This document shows, in pieces, positions 32,432 to 40,754 of a DNA stretch of 64,000 nucleotides. The translations under genes were made by a program, and so were the position numbers. Below the pieces are notes generated by a model. It was not told where the DNA came from and ran no database searches. It was given only the letters and a program-made list of their open reading frames with translations. Position 1 is the first letter of the stretch. Every line of letters begins with the position of its first letter. The stretch is from SB15 sp964639245 (GTDB taxonomy: Bacteria > Chloroflexota > Anaerolineae > Aggregatilineales > J027), in assembly GCA_964639245.1 (NCBI GenBank), contig CAZXCU010000006.1, forward strand, positions 62,001-126,000. Direction: 5' to 3'.

Positions 32432-33661
32432 TTATGGACGGGGGGTACGGGTTACACGGTCAGGCATCACCAACGTTTCTGTGGGGGTAAAAGTGACCGT
32501 GGAAGTCAGGGTGGGCGTGACCGTGGGTGTAATCGGAGTTGGGGTGAGGGTACGGGTCGGGGTATTGGTTTCCGTGCTAAATGCGCCAAGCGTCGGTAAG
32601 GGGGTCGGCGCGTTCGGATTGCTGTTGGTCGGCTGGATAATTTGCTGTGCGGTGGTGCTGGCAATACTGACTTGAGTCGCGCTGGCACTTGGCGAAATTG
32701 GCACTGCCCCGCTTGCTCCGGTTCCGGTAGGAGTCATGAATGGAGTCAAAGTTGGCACAGGAGTTGGAGTCGGTAGTTGGTTATCCAGCGTGAAGGTCTG
32801 GTCATATTCTTGGCTGTGTGCGCCCAGAATTCCAAGTGGTTGATTATTAATGGTCACATCCAATCCACCTGCATTCGATGTTCGTAGCCGAATCGAGTCC
32901 TGCCCCGCCAATTGAATCCCGGTTCCCGGACGCAGCACCCCTTGAAATTGCACTACGCCATCCACTGTGATTCTCAGCCAACTGCGCTGGATAGCGGTGA
33001 CATTAATGTTGAGGCTGTCTGCCCCTACAAAATTGGGCGCAATCGTTGGCAGCAGCACTCCCTGTGTCGGGGTCAGCGTTGCAGGAAGAGCAAATTCGCC
33101 CGGATTACTCACCTGCCCCTCTGTGGTTGCCGTTTCAAGCGGCAAATCTACTAATCCATCATTGGTTTCGGTGGTCGAACTAACTTCATTGAGAACGATA
33201 TACGTTCCGCCTGCCATCATCCCCAGCAGCAGCACCACCAGCAGGGCTGTTAGCAGGAGGCGTAGGGGGCTTCTATTGGCCTTTTCATGGATTTCATTGG
33301 CATCTTCTGGCGCGATAATCGGGATGGGCTGGGTGGCGGTACGCTGTGGCGTTGGGGTGAGGGGAGTTGTTGGGCGTTTTGACCCACCCAACGCCAAAAA
33401 ACCCCGTCGTTTGGGATGTTTGGCTTCCTCGTAGGCTACCAGAACACCATCGGGGTCGAGACGTAGGTACATCGCGTAATTCCGCAAAAACCCACGTACT
33501 TGCATTTCGGAAAGCGAGGGGTCAGGCTGCCCGTTTTCGATACCCTCTAAAAATTTGGCGCGAATCTTCAGGGCAATTTCCACTTCCCGCAATGTTAGAT
33601 CACGTTGCAGGCGGGCTTGCCGCAGTGTTTCACCCAGAGCAGCCAGTTCATCCTGTGCCAT
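32432..33661 (-). CDS. RodZ-like helix-turn-helix membrane protein with Thr/Pro-rich tail
   Basis: The 409-residue protein has an N-terminal HTH_25-type domain (LGETLRQARLQRDLTLREVEIALKIRAKFLEGIE, about residues 9-42), a membrane helix (about 132-153, RLLLTALLVVLLLGMMAGGTY) and a C-terminal DUF4115-like beta domain (about 220-290, QRSWLRITVDGVVQFQGVL). An unusually long Thr/Pro/Ser tail follows (about 290-409). RodZ links MreB to the wall machinery; whether this protein does so is unproven and no mreB is nearby. The tail looks like an extracytoplasmic spacer or glycosylated stalk. It follows rplI. Confidence 0.8.
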   Translation of the reverse strand: MAQDELAALGETLRQARLQRDLTLREVEIALKIRAKFLEGIENGQPDPSLSEMQVRGFLRNYAMYLRLDPDGVLVAYEEAKHPKRRGFLALGGSKRPTTPLTPTPQRTATQPIPIIAPEDANEIHEKANRSPLRLLLTALLVVLLLGMMAGGTYIVLNEVSSTTETNDGLVDLPLETATTEGQVSNPGEFALPATLTPTQGVLLPTIAPNFVGADSLNINVTAIQRSWLRITVDGVVQFQGVLRPGTGIQLAGQDSIRLRTSNAGGLDVTINNQPLGILGAHSQEYDQTFTLDNQLPTPTPVPTLTPFMTPTGTGASGAVPISPSASATQVSIASTTAQQIIQPTNSNPNAPTPLPTLGAFSTETNTPTRTLTPTPITPTVTPTLTSTVTFTPTETLVMPDRVTRTPRP

Positions 33662-33696
33662 AAGTCAGCGTCACAGCGAGACGCTTGGTGGATTTC

Positions 33697-34281
33697 TTAG
33701 GCGTTCGCGGGTTCTTCGCTCGGTGTGTCCGCTTCAGCTGAGGTGTCCAATGTATCAAACATGGACAGGTCAACTTCTTCTTCCACTGCCAAATCGCCTA
33801 AATCTTCCCCACCTGCATCCAAGAAGGCTGCCATATCTTCTTCACGTACAATCGTCACCCGCAAAGTGGGAGATAAATCCGCACCCATCCGCACTGGCAC
33901 ATCAAACGTACCCAGTTCACGCAGAGGACGGTCACTAATACGACGGCGGTTGATGTCCACCCCGGTGACTTTGTACAGTTCTTGGGCAATTTCCGAGGTT
34001 GTCACCGACCCGTACAATTTGCCATTAGAACCGGCCTTGCGACCAAAAATCAACACCACCCCATCGATCTGGTTAGAGACCTTGATTAATTGGTCGTTCA
34101 GTTCGTTACGTCGAATGGCGGATTCAGCTAGCAAACTCTTATTTTCGTCAATAGCGCGTTTGGTTGCTTTGACTGCCAGCCCACGCGGGATCAAAAAATT
34201 ACGGGCAAAGCCGTCCGCCACATCCACGATGTCGCCAGCTACGCCGTGTTTATACACATATTGCTTGAGAATAACCTTCAT
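33697..34281 (-). CDS. rplI: 50S ribosomal protein L9 with acidic C-terminal tail
   Basis: L9 binds 23S rRNA at the L1 stalk base. The 194 residues open MKVILKQYVYKHGVAGDIVDVADGFARNFLIP, the conserved N-terminal domain, followed by the connecting helix and the C-terminal domain. The family is usually about 150 residues; here about 45 extra acidic residues (DAGGEDLGDLAVEEEVDLSMF...) follow. The ATG at 34281 has GGGAGG upstream; an in-frame start at 34353 lacks support. It lies divergent from the glycosyltransferase gene. Confidence 0.96.
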   Translation of the reverse strand: MKVILKQYVYKHGVAGDIVDVADGFARNFLIPRGLAVKATKRAIDENKSLLAESAIRRNELNDQLIKVSNQIDGVVLIFGRKAGSNGKLYGSVTTSEIAQELYKVTGVDINRRRISDRPLRELGTFDVPVRMGADLSPTLRVTIVREEDMAAFLDAGGEDLGDLAVEEEVDLSMFDTLDTSAEADTPSEEPANA

Positions 34282-34400
34282 CAAAACCTCCCGCGCTGCG
34301 GCTTGTTCTTTGGTCAGCGCGTCTGATTGTCTCACTTTAAAAGTCGGGCGCAATCATAGCCTGAATGTCGTTTATCGGCTAGGGTTAATCGGAAAACCGT

Positions 34401-34428
34401 TTGACATTCACAGGGGATAGCGTACAAT
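34401..34428 (+). promoter_or_regulatory. Promoter giving a near-leaderless glycosyltransferase mRNA
   Basis: A perfect TTGACA (34401-34406), a 16-base spacer and TACAAT (34423-34428). The predicted transcription start is near 34435 and the ATG is at 34438, so almost no 5' leader or ribosome-binding site exists. Confidence 0.7.
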
Positions 34429-34437
34429 TCCCCGCCG

Positions 34438-35994
34438 ATGAAACGCTCAGCGATGCTTGCCCTTTTGTTGGCCTACCTTGCGATGTGGGGTGCGGTGGTG
34501 GTTGCCCGCGATACCTTTGAGTTCTTGCCCCACCTTGAAGATGAATTTGCCTATCTTTACCAAGCGCGTATTTTTGAACAGGGCGATGTGGTGATTGACT
34601 CGCCTGAACCGCGCCGCGCCTACTGGCAACCTTTTTTGATTGATTATGAAGGCAAACGCTTTGGCAAATATCCCCCCGGTTGGCCTTTGTTGCTGGCCTT
34701 TGGCACAGGCACCCAACTGCCTTGGGTAGTGAATGTCTATTTTGCAGGGTTGACGGTGGCGATTGTCTATCGTTTGGGACGCGAACTTTATAACGAAAGC
34801 ACGGGGGTGATTGCCGCCCTGCTCATGACCATCAGCCCGATTTCCCTCCTCTTGAGCGGCACGCTGATGAGCCATACTTCCGCCCTGTTTTTTGTGACCC
34901 TGTTTATTTACAGCCTGTGGCGTATCGAAATCGGTAGACGGGTGCTGTTCTGGGGCGCAGTTGGCGGATTTTCATTAGGCATCAATATCGCCATGCGTCC
35001 GCTTTCGGCGGTGGGAATTGCCTTTCCTTTTGTCATTTACAGTGCCGGACGTTTGGTCTGGACATTGGCTGACCGCCGCCATGAACTTTTTGCCACCCTC
35101 AAACCCTTGATGGTCTTGGGGATTGTGACTCTGCTGGTTGGTGCGACGTGGCCCGCGTTTAATGAGGCAGCCACCGACGACCCGACCAAAAATCTCTATA
35201 CCTTCATCTGGAAGTATGACAAAGTGGGTTTTGGGGAAGACTATGGGCGCAGTGGACACACCATTGAGAAAGGTTGGAAACATGCCAAACAAGATGCCGC
35301 CTGTTATGCCCGCGATTTGTTCGGGTGGACACTCCAGCCTGATAATCCGCCAGAGAAAGTTCAGCCCAACAACGGTTGTGTGACCGACCAACCCGGCGTG
35401 AGTTGGGTGCTGCTGCCCCTGGGTCTGATTTTCATGCACCACCGTAAATGGTCACTGCTGTTTTTGCTGCTGGCGGCGAGTCTCATCACGGTGCATCTGG
35501 CCTACTGGATTGGCGCACAGGTTTATAGCGCCCGTTACTACTTTGAGATGACTTCTGCATTAGTGCTGGTTTCTGCCGCCGGAGTGGTAGGACTTGCCCA
35601 ATTCATGCGCCGTTTTCGCTTGGAAAGCGCGGTTTACGTCGTATTTGGCATTGCGGTAGTGGTTTCGCTCATCGGCTATACGCCAGACCGTTTGTATGCC
35701 CTCAAAGGCTATGGACGCATCAGCCAAGCCCAGATTCAACAGGTAGAGCGCTTCCGCCGTTCATCGGATACCCCCGTGATGGTGATTGTGCGGGGCAAAC
35801 ATCACTGGCGAGATATTGCTTCTTTGATGGCTTTAACTGACCCTTATGCCCGTAACGACATTATTTTGCTGCGCGACCCGGAGTGGGATTATTTTGAACG
35901 CCTGCGCCGTGAATATCCTGAACGCCAAGTGATGATTGTGACCAACCAGAAACTCTACCCGCTTGAAGCACTCGAACAAACACCCCAGCCATAA
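34438..35994 (+). CDS. GT39/PMT-like polytopic membrane glycosyltransferase
   Basis: The 518-residue protein has about ten membrane helices and a signal-anchor N terminus. A periplasmic loop holds EFLPHLEDEFAYLYQARIF, whose acidic cluster matches the DE motif of ArnT/PMT-type (GT39) glycosyltransferases that use polyprenyl-phosphate sugars. YPPGWPLLLAFG and LLLSGTLMSHTSA are also typical of this superfamily. A C-terminal soluble part (about 430-518) ends the protein. It probably glycosylates a secreted or envelope molecule. Promoter TTGACA/TACAAT lies directly upstream with hardly any leader. Confidence 0.8.
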   Translation: MKRSAMLALLLAYLAMWGAVVVARDTFEFLPHLEDEFAYLYQARIFEQGDVVIDSPEPRRAYWQPFLIDYEGKRFGKYPPGWPLLLAFGTGTQLPWVVNVYFAGLTVAIVYRLGRELYNESTGVIAALLMTISPISLLLSGTLMSHTSALFFVTLFIYSLWRIEIGRRVLFWGAVGGFSLGINIAMRPLSAVGIAFPFVIYSAGRLVWTLADRRHELFATLKPLMVLGIVTLLVGATWPAFNEAATDDPTKNLYTFIWKYDKVGFGEDYGRSGHTIEKGWKHAKQDAACYARDLFGWTLQPDNPPEKVQPNNGCVTDQPGVSWVLLPLGLIFMHHRKWSLLFLLLAASLITVHLAYWIGAQVYSARYYFEMTSALVLVSAAGVVGLAQFMRRFRLESAVYVVFGIAVVVSLIGYTPDRLYALKGYGRISQAQIQQVERFRRSSDTPVMVIVRGKHHWRDIASLMALTDPYARNDIILLRDPEWDYFERLRREYPERQVMIVTNQKLYPLEALEQTPQP

Positions 35995-36070
35995 GCGTCA
36001 CCCGAATCACTCGATTTTTAGAGACCATGGGAGGAGTTTTTCCCACCCTTCGCACCCATAAAAATGGGTA

Positions 36071-36103
36071 AAAAAAGCCCCTCAGCCATGATGGGAGAGG
36101 GGT
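36071..36103 (-). terminator. Rho-independent-type terminator of the small paralogue genes
   Basis: CCCCTC and GAGGGG form the stem (36078-36102). On the minus strand it is followed by GCTTTTTTTACCC, a good U-tract, so it ends the minus-strand transcript of the genes at 36129-36710. A second inverted repeat ACCCAT/ATGGGT lies just beyond. Confidence 0.72.
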
Positions 36104-36128
36104 GAGATATTAGTCTTTCGCTTAATGA

Positions 36129-36419
36129 CTAACCAACATCCACTTTGACTTTGGTGGCACCCGTTGATGTGCCTTCGTCATTGGATGGGTTGGCTTTTTC
36201 CTTCGCTTTGTCAATCTCGTTGGAAATTGCGTCCAGCGTGGCGTTGACCAGCAGACGGAAGCCTTCCACCGATTCCTTGAAAGCGGCTTGGCTGTGGGTC
36301 TTGAATTCAGGCGGGATCAAGGCTTCGAGCGCTTTGCCAGCTTCTTCAAAGGCTTTTTTCTGATGTTCCACGAACTGGTCAAATTTTTCTTCGGCGTTTT
36401 TTTTGGTTTCTTCGGTCAT
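36129..36419 (-). CDS. Small helical protein, paralogue B
   Basis: A 96-residue charged helical protein (MTEETKKNAEEKFDQFVEHQKKAFEEAGKALEALIPPEF...) that shares the core FVEHQK.A.EEAGKAL..LIP....TH...A..E...GF..LV with the gene just upstream, and a Thr-Lys-Val-x-Val-Asp end. It lies 18 bases after that paralogue and before a good terminator. No named family is recognised; helical size and charge resemble phasin-like or stress-associated proteins, but that is not proof. Confidence 0.75.
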   Translation of the reverse strand: MTEETKKNAEEKFDQFVEHQKKAFEEAGKALEALIPPEFKTHSQAAFKESVEGFRLLVNATLDAISNEIDKAKEKANPSNDEGTSTGATKVKVDVG

Positions 36420-36437
36420 GTTTCGTTCCTTTTCCTT

Positions 36438-36710
36438 CTAGTTTTCTTTATCCATGTCTACACGGACTTTGGTTGCAGGCGACTTCGTTTCGCTGCTCTT
36501 GGGTTTGTCGTCGATGCCATCCAAGGTTTTCTTGAATTCAGTGGCAGCCCCTTCAACCAGCACCACAAAGCCTTTGGTCGTTTCTTCAATCGCTTTCCAA
36601 CCATGGGTGCGAATTCCCTGTGGGATTAAGGAGAGCAGCGCCTTGCCTGCCTCTTCAGCAGCCGTCTTTTGATGTTCAACAAACTGCTCCAATGTGTTTT
36701 TCTTTGCCAT
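36438..36710 (-). CDS. Small helical protein, paralogue A
   Basis: A 90-residue paralogue of the preceding entry (MAKKNTLEQFVEHQKTAAEEAGKALLSLIPQGIRTH...). The ATG at 36710 has AGAGGAG 8 bases upstream; an earlier in-frame TTG at 36716 is less likely. A TACAAT on the minus strand (36751-36746) is a possible -10. The two copies form a tandem duplication with divergence spread along the length, so it is not recent. Confidence 0.75.
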   Translation of the reverse strand: MAKKNTLEQFVEHQKTAAEEAGKALLSLIPQGIRTHGWKAIEETTKGFVVLVEGAATEFKKTLDGIDDKPKSSETKSPATKVRVDMDKEN

Positions 36711-36994
36711 GTTCAAAGCTCCTCTGACTCGTGCGATTTTCTACTATTGTATACGGAATTGGCTCAGAATGAGTTGCATAAGAGAAGTGTTAGTAACTGA
36801 TTATTGCTCCGGTTTGGCAGAGCATGGCCCGATGAGCAGTCATGAATGCAATTGCGTGTAAAGCGCTCCACCGATGCTTCGAATTCACCAAATCGAACCC
36901 CGATAATTTGACTGAACGGCAAAATCTAAAATTGAGGTTCGATTTGGCATTAACGAGGAAATTACGCAGTTTCTATCGGAGACTGCGTGGTTGT
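36711..36994. other. Intergenic region with long inverted repeats between aroF and the small paralogues
   Basis: This 284-base gap has no gene. It contains a perfect 12-base inverted repeat CCAAATCGAACC (36888-36899) / GGTTCGATTTGG (36936-36947) with a 36-base spacer. A second hairpin ACGCAGT/ACTGCGT (36964-36988) follows just after the aroF stop on the minus strand and may terminate the aroF transcript. The rest holds the promoter of the small genes. Confidence 0.5.
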
Positions 36995-38065
36995 CTATAC
37001 GGTCACTCTTTCAATGGCATCCATCAGCGCATGAAATTCGGGGATGCTCAACTGCTGTTTGGAGTCGCTCATGGCAACCGCCGGATTGGGATGCACTTCG
37101 ACCATCAAACCATCCGCCCCGCTTGCCCGCACAATTTTTCCCAACGGAATAGCAATATCGCGCCGTCCCGCCGAATGCGAAATGTCCACAATGACGGGAA
37201 GATGCGTTTCCTGTTTCAACAAGGGAATCGCGCTAATGTCCAGTGTGGCGCGTGTCCATGTCTCGAAGGTGCGGATGCCGCGTTCCATTAAAATAACATT
37301 CGGGTTGCCACTGCTGACAATATATTCCGCCGCGTAAATGAGTTCTTGTAAGGTCGAACCAAAACTCCGTTTGAGAATGACAGGCTGACGGACTTCCCCA
37401 AGTGCTTTCAGTAAAAAGCTATTTTGCATGTTCCGCGCCCCGACCCAGTAAATATCCACATAGTCATTCATCATCATAATCTGGCTTCTGTCCATGATTT
37501 CGGTGGTGATGAGCATGTCGTATTTGTTGGCAACCTGACGGGCAATTTTCAAGCCTTCTTCACCCAAGCCCTGAAATTCATAGGGCGACGTGCGCGGTTT
37601 ATAGGCCATGCCACGTAAAATTTTGACCCCCCGTTCCGCCAATGCCGCCGCCGTCACATCCATTTGCTCAAGGCTTTCCACCGCGCACGGCCCGGCAATA
37701 TAGGTGAAGTGCGAATTGCCAATTTCAAGGCCGTTCGGCAGAGTAATGATGGTTTTTTCGTCCGCCGATTTGCGCTGTACCAGAATTTTGGCCCGGGCTT
37801 CTTTTTCTTCCATTGCCAGTGTTGCGCGGAAAATTTCCTTGAACAGGGCTTTGACTGTCTCATTGCTAAACGGCCCTTGATTCGCCATTTCCAGCGCTTC
37901 TAACATCTGCGCTTCACGCTGTGGATCATACAAACGTGAACCGACTTTGGCCTGCATTTTGCCAATTTCGGAAGCGATTTTTGCCCGCTTGTTGAGCAGT
38001 TCTAAGAGCTGCATGTTTAACACGTCAATTTGAGCGCGTAACTCGGTAATGCCATACTCTGCCAT
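36995..38065 (-). CDS. aroF: Bifunctional chorismate mutase / DAHP synthase
   Basis: The 356-residue protein joins an AroQ-type chorismate mutase (about residues 1-85; ITELRAQIDVLNMQLLELLNKRAKIASEIG) to a type I-beta 3-deoxy-D-arabino-heptulosonate 7-phosphate synthase (about 100-356; IAGPCAVES, KPRTSPYEFQGLG, ILKRSFGST, RGIRTFE, DISHSAGRRD). It catalyses the first step of the shikimate pathway. The fused mutase acts as the feedback-sensing domain in Bacillus-type enzymes. It is the last gene of the xseA-xseB-radical SAM-aroF run, 11 bases after the radical SAM gene. Confidence 0.94.
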   Translation of the reverse strand: MAEYGITELRAQIDVLNMQLLELLNKRAKIASEIGKMQAKVGSRLYDPQREAQMLEALEMANQGPFSNETVKALFKEIFRATLAMEEKEARAKILVQRKSADEKTIITLPNGLEIGNSHFTYIAGPCAVESLEQMDVTAAALAERGVKILRGMAYKPRTSPYEFQGLGEEGLKIARQVANKYDMLITTEIMDRSQIMMMNDYVDIYWVGARNMQNSFLLKALGEVRQPVILKRSFGSTLQELIYAAEYIVSSGNPNVILMERGIRTFETWTRATLDISAIPLLKQETHLPVIVDISHSAGRRDIAIPLGKIVRASGADGLMVEVHPNPAVAMSDSKQQLSIPEFHALMDAIERVTV

Positions 38066-38076
38066 CGGATTCCCCT

Positions 38077-39174
38077 TTAGTAAATAAATTCTCGAATATC
38101 ATAGCGGCTGATTTTAGGTACTGTATGTAATTGGTGTTGGATTGCCTCCCCTTGTGCCATGCGCTGTGTCTGTGACAGTGATTGAAAATTTTGATGAGCA
38201 TACGGCATGGTATCATCCATGACCAGATGCGAAAAATACAACAAATCATTTTTATCGAGATTCATGGCATTGAGAATTGCGGCGGTCTCCTCGACATGCG
38301 CCTGAGCGAATTTTTCCCCGCCAATCCCCAGCATGACAATGATGCCGACGGAAATGCCAGATGCTTTGATGGCTTGCACAGCTTGAAGTGTATCAGAGGG
38401 CGTGCCGGGTTTACGGAGGGAATGCAAGAGGTCACTGCACCCGCTTTCCAAGCCAATATACACCCGCTTTAAGCCGTAACTTTTTAGGAGTGCATAATCT
38501 GAAGCGGATTTTTTCTCCCCGCTAAAACCATCCAAGAAGGCATAGACATCCTGTTTGCCAAAAACGCGCTGCACCGCTTCCAACAAAGGCAGCAGTTTTG
38601 CCATCGGAACAACCAGCGCATTGGCAGCCCCTAAAAAAATCGTTGGACGCAAGCGCCGGCCATCCCCTAAAAACTGCTTGACTGCCTGTGCGTGCAGGTA
38701 AAATTCCTCTACAGGTTTGATGCGAAAAGGCTGGTCTTTGTAAAAGGTACAAAAAGTACAGGTGTTAAAAGAACAGCCTTCGGTCAGTTGTAACACCGTC
38801 GCAAGGTATTGGTCAGGCGGCAAAATTCCGACAGGTTGGTAAATTTGGTGAAATCGGGCGACATCCTGAGCGGGGTCAAAGGCAAGGATTTTTTCGATGA
38901 CTGACTTGGCCTCCGATGTAATCGTGGCAGTTTCATACCATATCGCTATTTTTGCGTGTACCTCATGTTCCAACTTCTGGCAGTCGGATTCATTCAGCCA
39001 GTGACGCTGGCGTTCATGGGTGCGCCACTTCGCCAAGATGCTGCCATCCAACCCGCGCCGATAGGTGACACCGTTTTGAAAAACAGTGTATAAGCGTCCA
39101 GCAAGGTCAAAGCTGAAAATTTCCGTCTCCGAAAGACCTATCGTCAGGCTGTTATTTTTTAGACTAATGACCAT
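38077..39174 (-). CDS. Radical SAM protein (Cx4Cx2C cluster motif)
   Basis: The 365-residue protein has the iron-sulfur motif LTEGCSFNTCTFCTFYK, i.e. Cys-x4-Cys-x2-Cys instead of the common Cx3Cx2C. The radical SAM barrel follows (GLKRVYIGLESG, SVGIIVMLGIGG). The Elp3/MiaB/NifB-like superfamily includes members with this spacing. N-terminal 110 residues are predicted non-barrel. Substrate is unknown. It sits between xseB and aroF on the same strand with short gaps. Confidence 0.85.
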   Translation of the reverse strand: MVISLKNNSLTIGLSETEIFSFDLAGRLYTVFQNGVTYRRGLDGSILAKWRTHERQRHWLNESDCQKLEHEVHAKIAIWYETATITSEAKSVIEKILAFDPAQDVARFHQIYQPVGILPPDQYLATVLQLTEGCSFNTCTFCTFYKDQPFRIKPVEEFYLHAQAVKQFLGDGRRLRPTIFLGAANALVVPMAKLLPLLEAVQRVFGKQDVYAFLDGFSGEKKSASDYALLKSYGLKRVYIGLESGCSDLLHSLRKPGTPSDTLQAVQAIKASGISVGIIVMLGIGGEKFAQAHVEETAAILNAMNLDKNDLLYFSHLVMDDTMPYAHQNFQSLSQTQRMAQGEAIQHQLHTVPKISRYDIREFIY

Positions 39175-39195
39175 GATGGGCGATGATAGCGTAGT

Positions 39196-39408
39196 TCACG
39201 GGGTAAAGGGAGAAAGTTTGTCACCTGTGCCAATTTGCTGGATGCGAAGTTCTTTGGCTTCCAAATCCGATTCACATTGGCGAACCAACTGCTGCCCTTT
39301 TTCGTACAGGCTCACGGCTTCGTCCAAAGTCACACTGCCGCTTTCCAATTGATACACAATTTCTTCAAGCTGTCTAAGCGCTTCTTCTAGTGTAAAAGTG
39401 TTATTCAT
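39196..39408 (-). CDS. xseB: Exodeoxyribonuclease VII small subunit
   Basis: The 70-residue protein shows the XseB pattern: FTLEEALRQLEEIVYQLESGSVTLDEAVSLYEKGQQLVRQCESDL. It forms exonuclease VII with XseA, degrading single-stranded DNA. Its ATG lies inside the xseA 3' end (8-base overlap), which supports subunit co-translation. Confidence 0.95.
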   Translation of the reverse strand: MNNTFTLEEALRQLEEIVYQLESGSVTLDEAVSLYEKGQQLVRQCESDLEAKELRIQQIGTGDKLSPFTP

Positions 39409-40639
39409 CGTTTTTTGTTCTTTCTTTGACGGTAGCTTTTAATTCGCCATCGTGTAACTTGACCACAATACCCGTTCCCGGTGCCGCCTGCTGAACGCTG
39501 TTTATCCGCAACCCATCACCTGCACGGGTGACAATCGCATAGCCACGTTTGAGGATGTTTTCGGGATTGGCTGCTTCAAGGCGTTTTTCGAGGGTAGCGA
39601 CTTCTTGCCGTTTTTGCCGGAGTAAAATCCGTATCGCGTTACCCGAACGCATCGCCATATCATCGATTTGCTGGCGCAGGCGGTTAAGCTGATTCTGCGG
39701 AGAAAGCAAACGCAGCGCCCGTTTTTGATTATCGAGTTCGTTGCGGGTATTTTCGACCATTCCATTCATCGCACTGACCATACGGCGTTCGTAGTCATGC
39801 ACGGTGGATAAAATATCTTCGCCGTCGGGAGTAGCAATTTCGGCAGCAGCAGAAGGGGTTGGGGCGCGAACATCTGCCGCAAAATCAACCAGTGTAAAAT
39901 CAATTTCATGGCCTACCCCGGCGATAGTTGGAATCTGTGAGGCTGCCACCGCTCGCACGACTCGTTCATCGTTAAAGCACCATAAATCTTCCAAACTGCC
40001 TCCACCGCGTACAATCAGCATCACATCAATATCCTCACGCCGATTGAGCGCTTCAATCGCACGAACAATCAACGGTGGGGCAGTGTCGCCCTGCACTTGG
40101 GTAGGGCTGAGGATGATTTCTGCTGCCGCATAACGCCGACTCAAAATATTGAGGACATCGCGGAAACCGGCGGCATCGGGCGAGGTGACAAGGCCAATTT
40201 TGCGTGGAAACGCGGGAATCGGGCGTTTGACGGCAAACAAACCTTCGGCATCAAGTTTGGCTTTGAGGAGTTCAAATTGGCGGTTTAAATCGCCTACCCC
40301 GGCAGGCTGCATAGCGGTAATGTACATCTGGTACACACCCTGCGGTTCATATACCCCAATCGTTCCCCACGCAATCACTTGATCGCCGTGTGAAGGTTCA
40401 AATCTGAGTTTGCCTGCATCATTTTTCCACATGACGCACTTCAACTGGGCTTCTTCGTCTTTGAGGCTGAAGTACAAATGCCCGGAGGCAGCACGTTTGT
40501 AGTTGCTGACTTCGCCTTCGACCCAGACTGCCTGCATTTTCACATCGCGTTCAAAAAGTTGGCGAATATGACGGGTCAGTTCGCCAATCGATTGGGGTTT
40601 TTCTTCATTCGGAGGGTTGAACATTGATAACTGTGACAT
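39401..40639 (-). CDS. xseA: Exodeoxyribonuclease VII large subunit
   Basis: XseA carries the nuclease site of exonuclease VII. The 412 residues include an OB-fold N-terminal domain (VWVEGEVSNYKRAASGHLYFSLKDE), the catalytic region (IGLVTSPDAAGFRDVLNIL, GGGSLEDLW, GVGHEIDFTLVDFAADVRAPTPSAAAE) and a C-terminal helical segment. The ATG at 40639 was preferred to 40657 because TTGAAT-17-TACAAT places the transcription start exactly at 40639. That makes it a leaderless message and the first gene of an operon with xseB, a radical SAM gene and aroF. Confidence 0.94.
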   Translation of the reverse strand: MSQLSMFNPPNEEKPQSIGELTRHIRQLFERDVKMQAVWVEGEVSNYKRAASGHLYFSLKDEEAQLKCVMWKNDAGKLRFEPSHGDQVIAWGTIGVYEPQGVYQMYITAMQPAGVGDLNRQFELLKAKLDAEGLFAVKRPIPAFPRKIGLVTSPDAAGFRDVLNILSRRYAAAEIILSPTQVQGDTAPPLIVRAIEALNRREDIDVMLIVRGGGSLEDLWCFNDERVVRAVAASQIPTIAGVGHEIDFTLVDFAADVRAPTPSAAAEIATPDGEDILSTVHDYERRMVSAMNGMVENTRNELDNQKRALRLLSPQNQLNRLRQQIDDMAMRSGNAIRILLRQKRQEVATLEKRLEAANPENILKRGYAIVTRAGDGLRINSVQQAAPGTGIVVKLHDGELKATVKERTKNDE

Positions 40640-40645
40640 GGGGGA

Positions 40646-40674
40646 ATTGTAGGGCATGATGTGTTACAATTCAA
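40646..40674 (-). promoter_or_regulatory. Promoter of the xseA operon, predicted leaderless
   Basis: On the minus strand, TTGAAT (40674-40669), a 17-base spacer and TACAAT (40651-40646) are followed after 6 bases by the xseA ATG, so transcription and translation start at the same base. No ribosome-binding site is present. Confidence 0.68.
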
Positions 40675-40754
40675 CGTGATGCGTGGTTAGTGCTTAGTTT
40701 TTAGTTCCTATTAACTAACCAGTAACCGCAGAAATTCAACAATAAGGAGCATTC

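Noticed and set aside
36842..37291. Plus-strand open frame across the aroF 3' end
   Set aside because: It runs through the conserved DAHP synthase frame on the other strand and contains the inverted repeat; no start signal was seen.
40665..40670. TACAAT as a plus-strand promoter for the small gene at 40755
   Set aside because: No -35 lies at the right distance, and the site overlaps the better-supported minus-strand xseA promoter.
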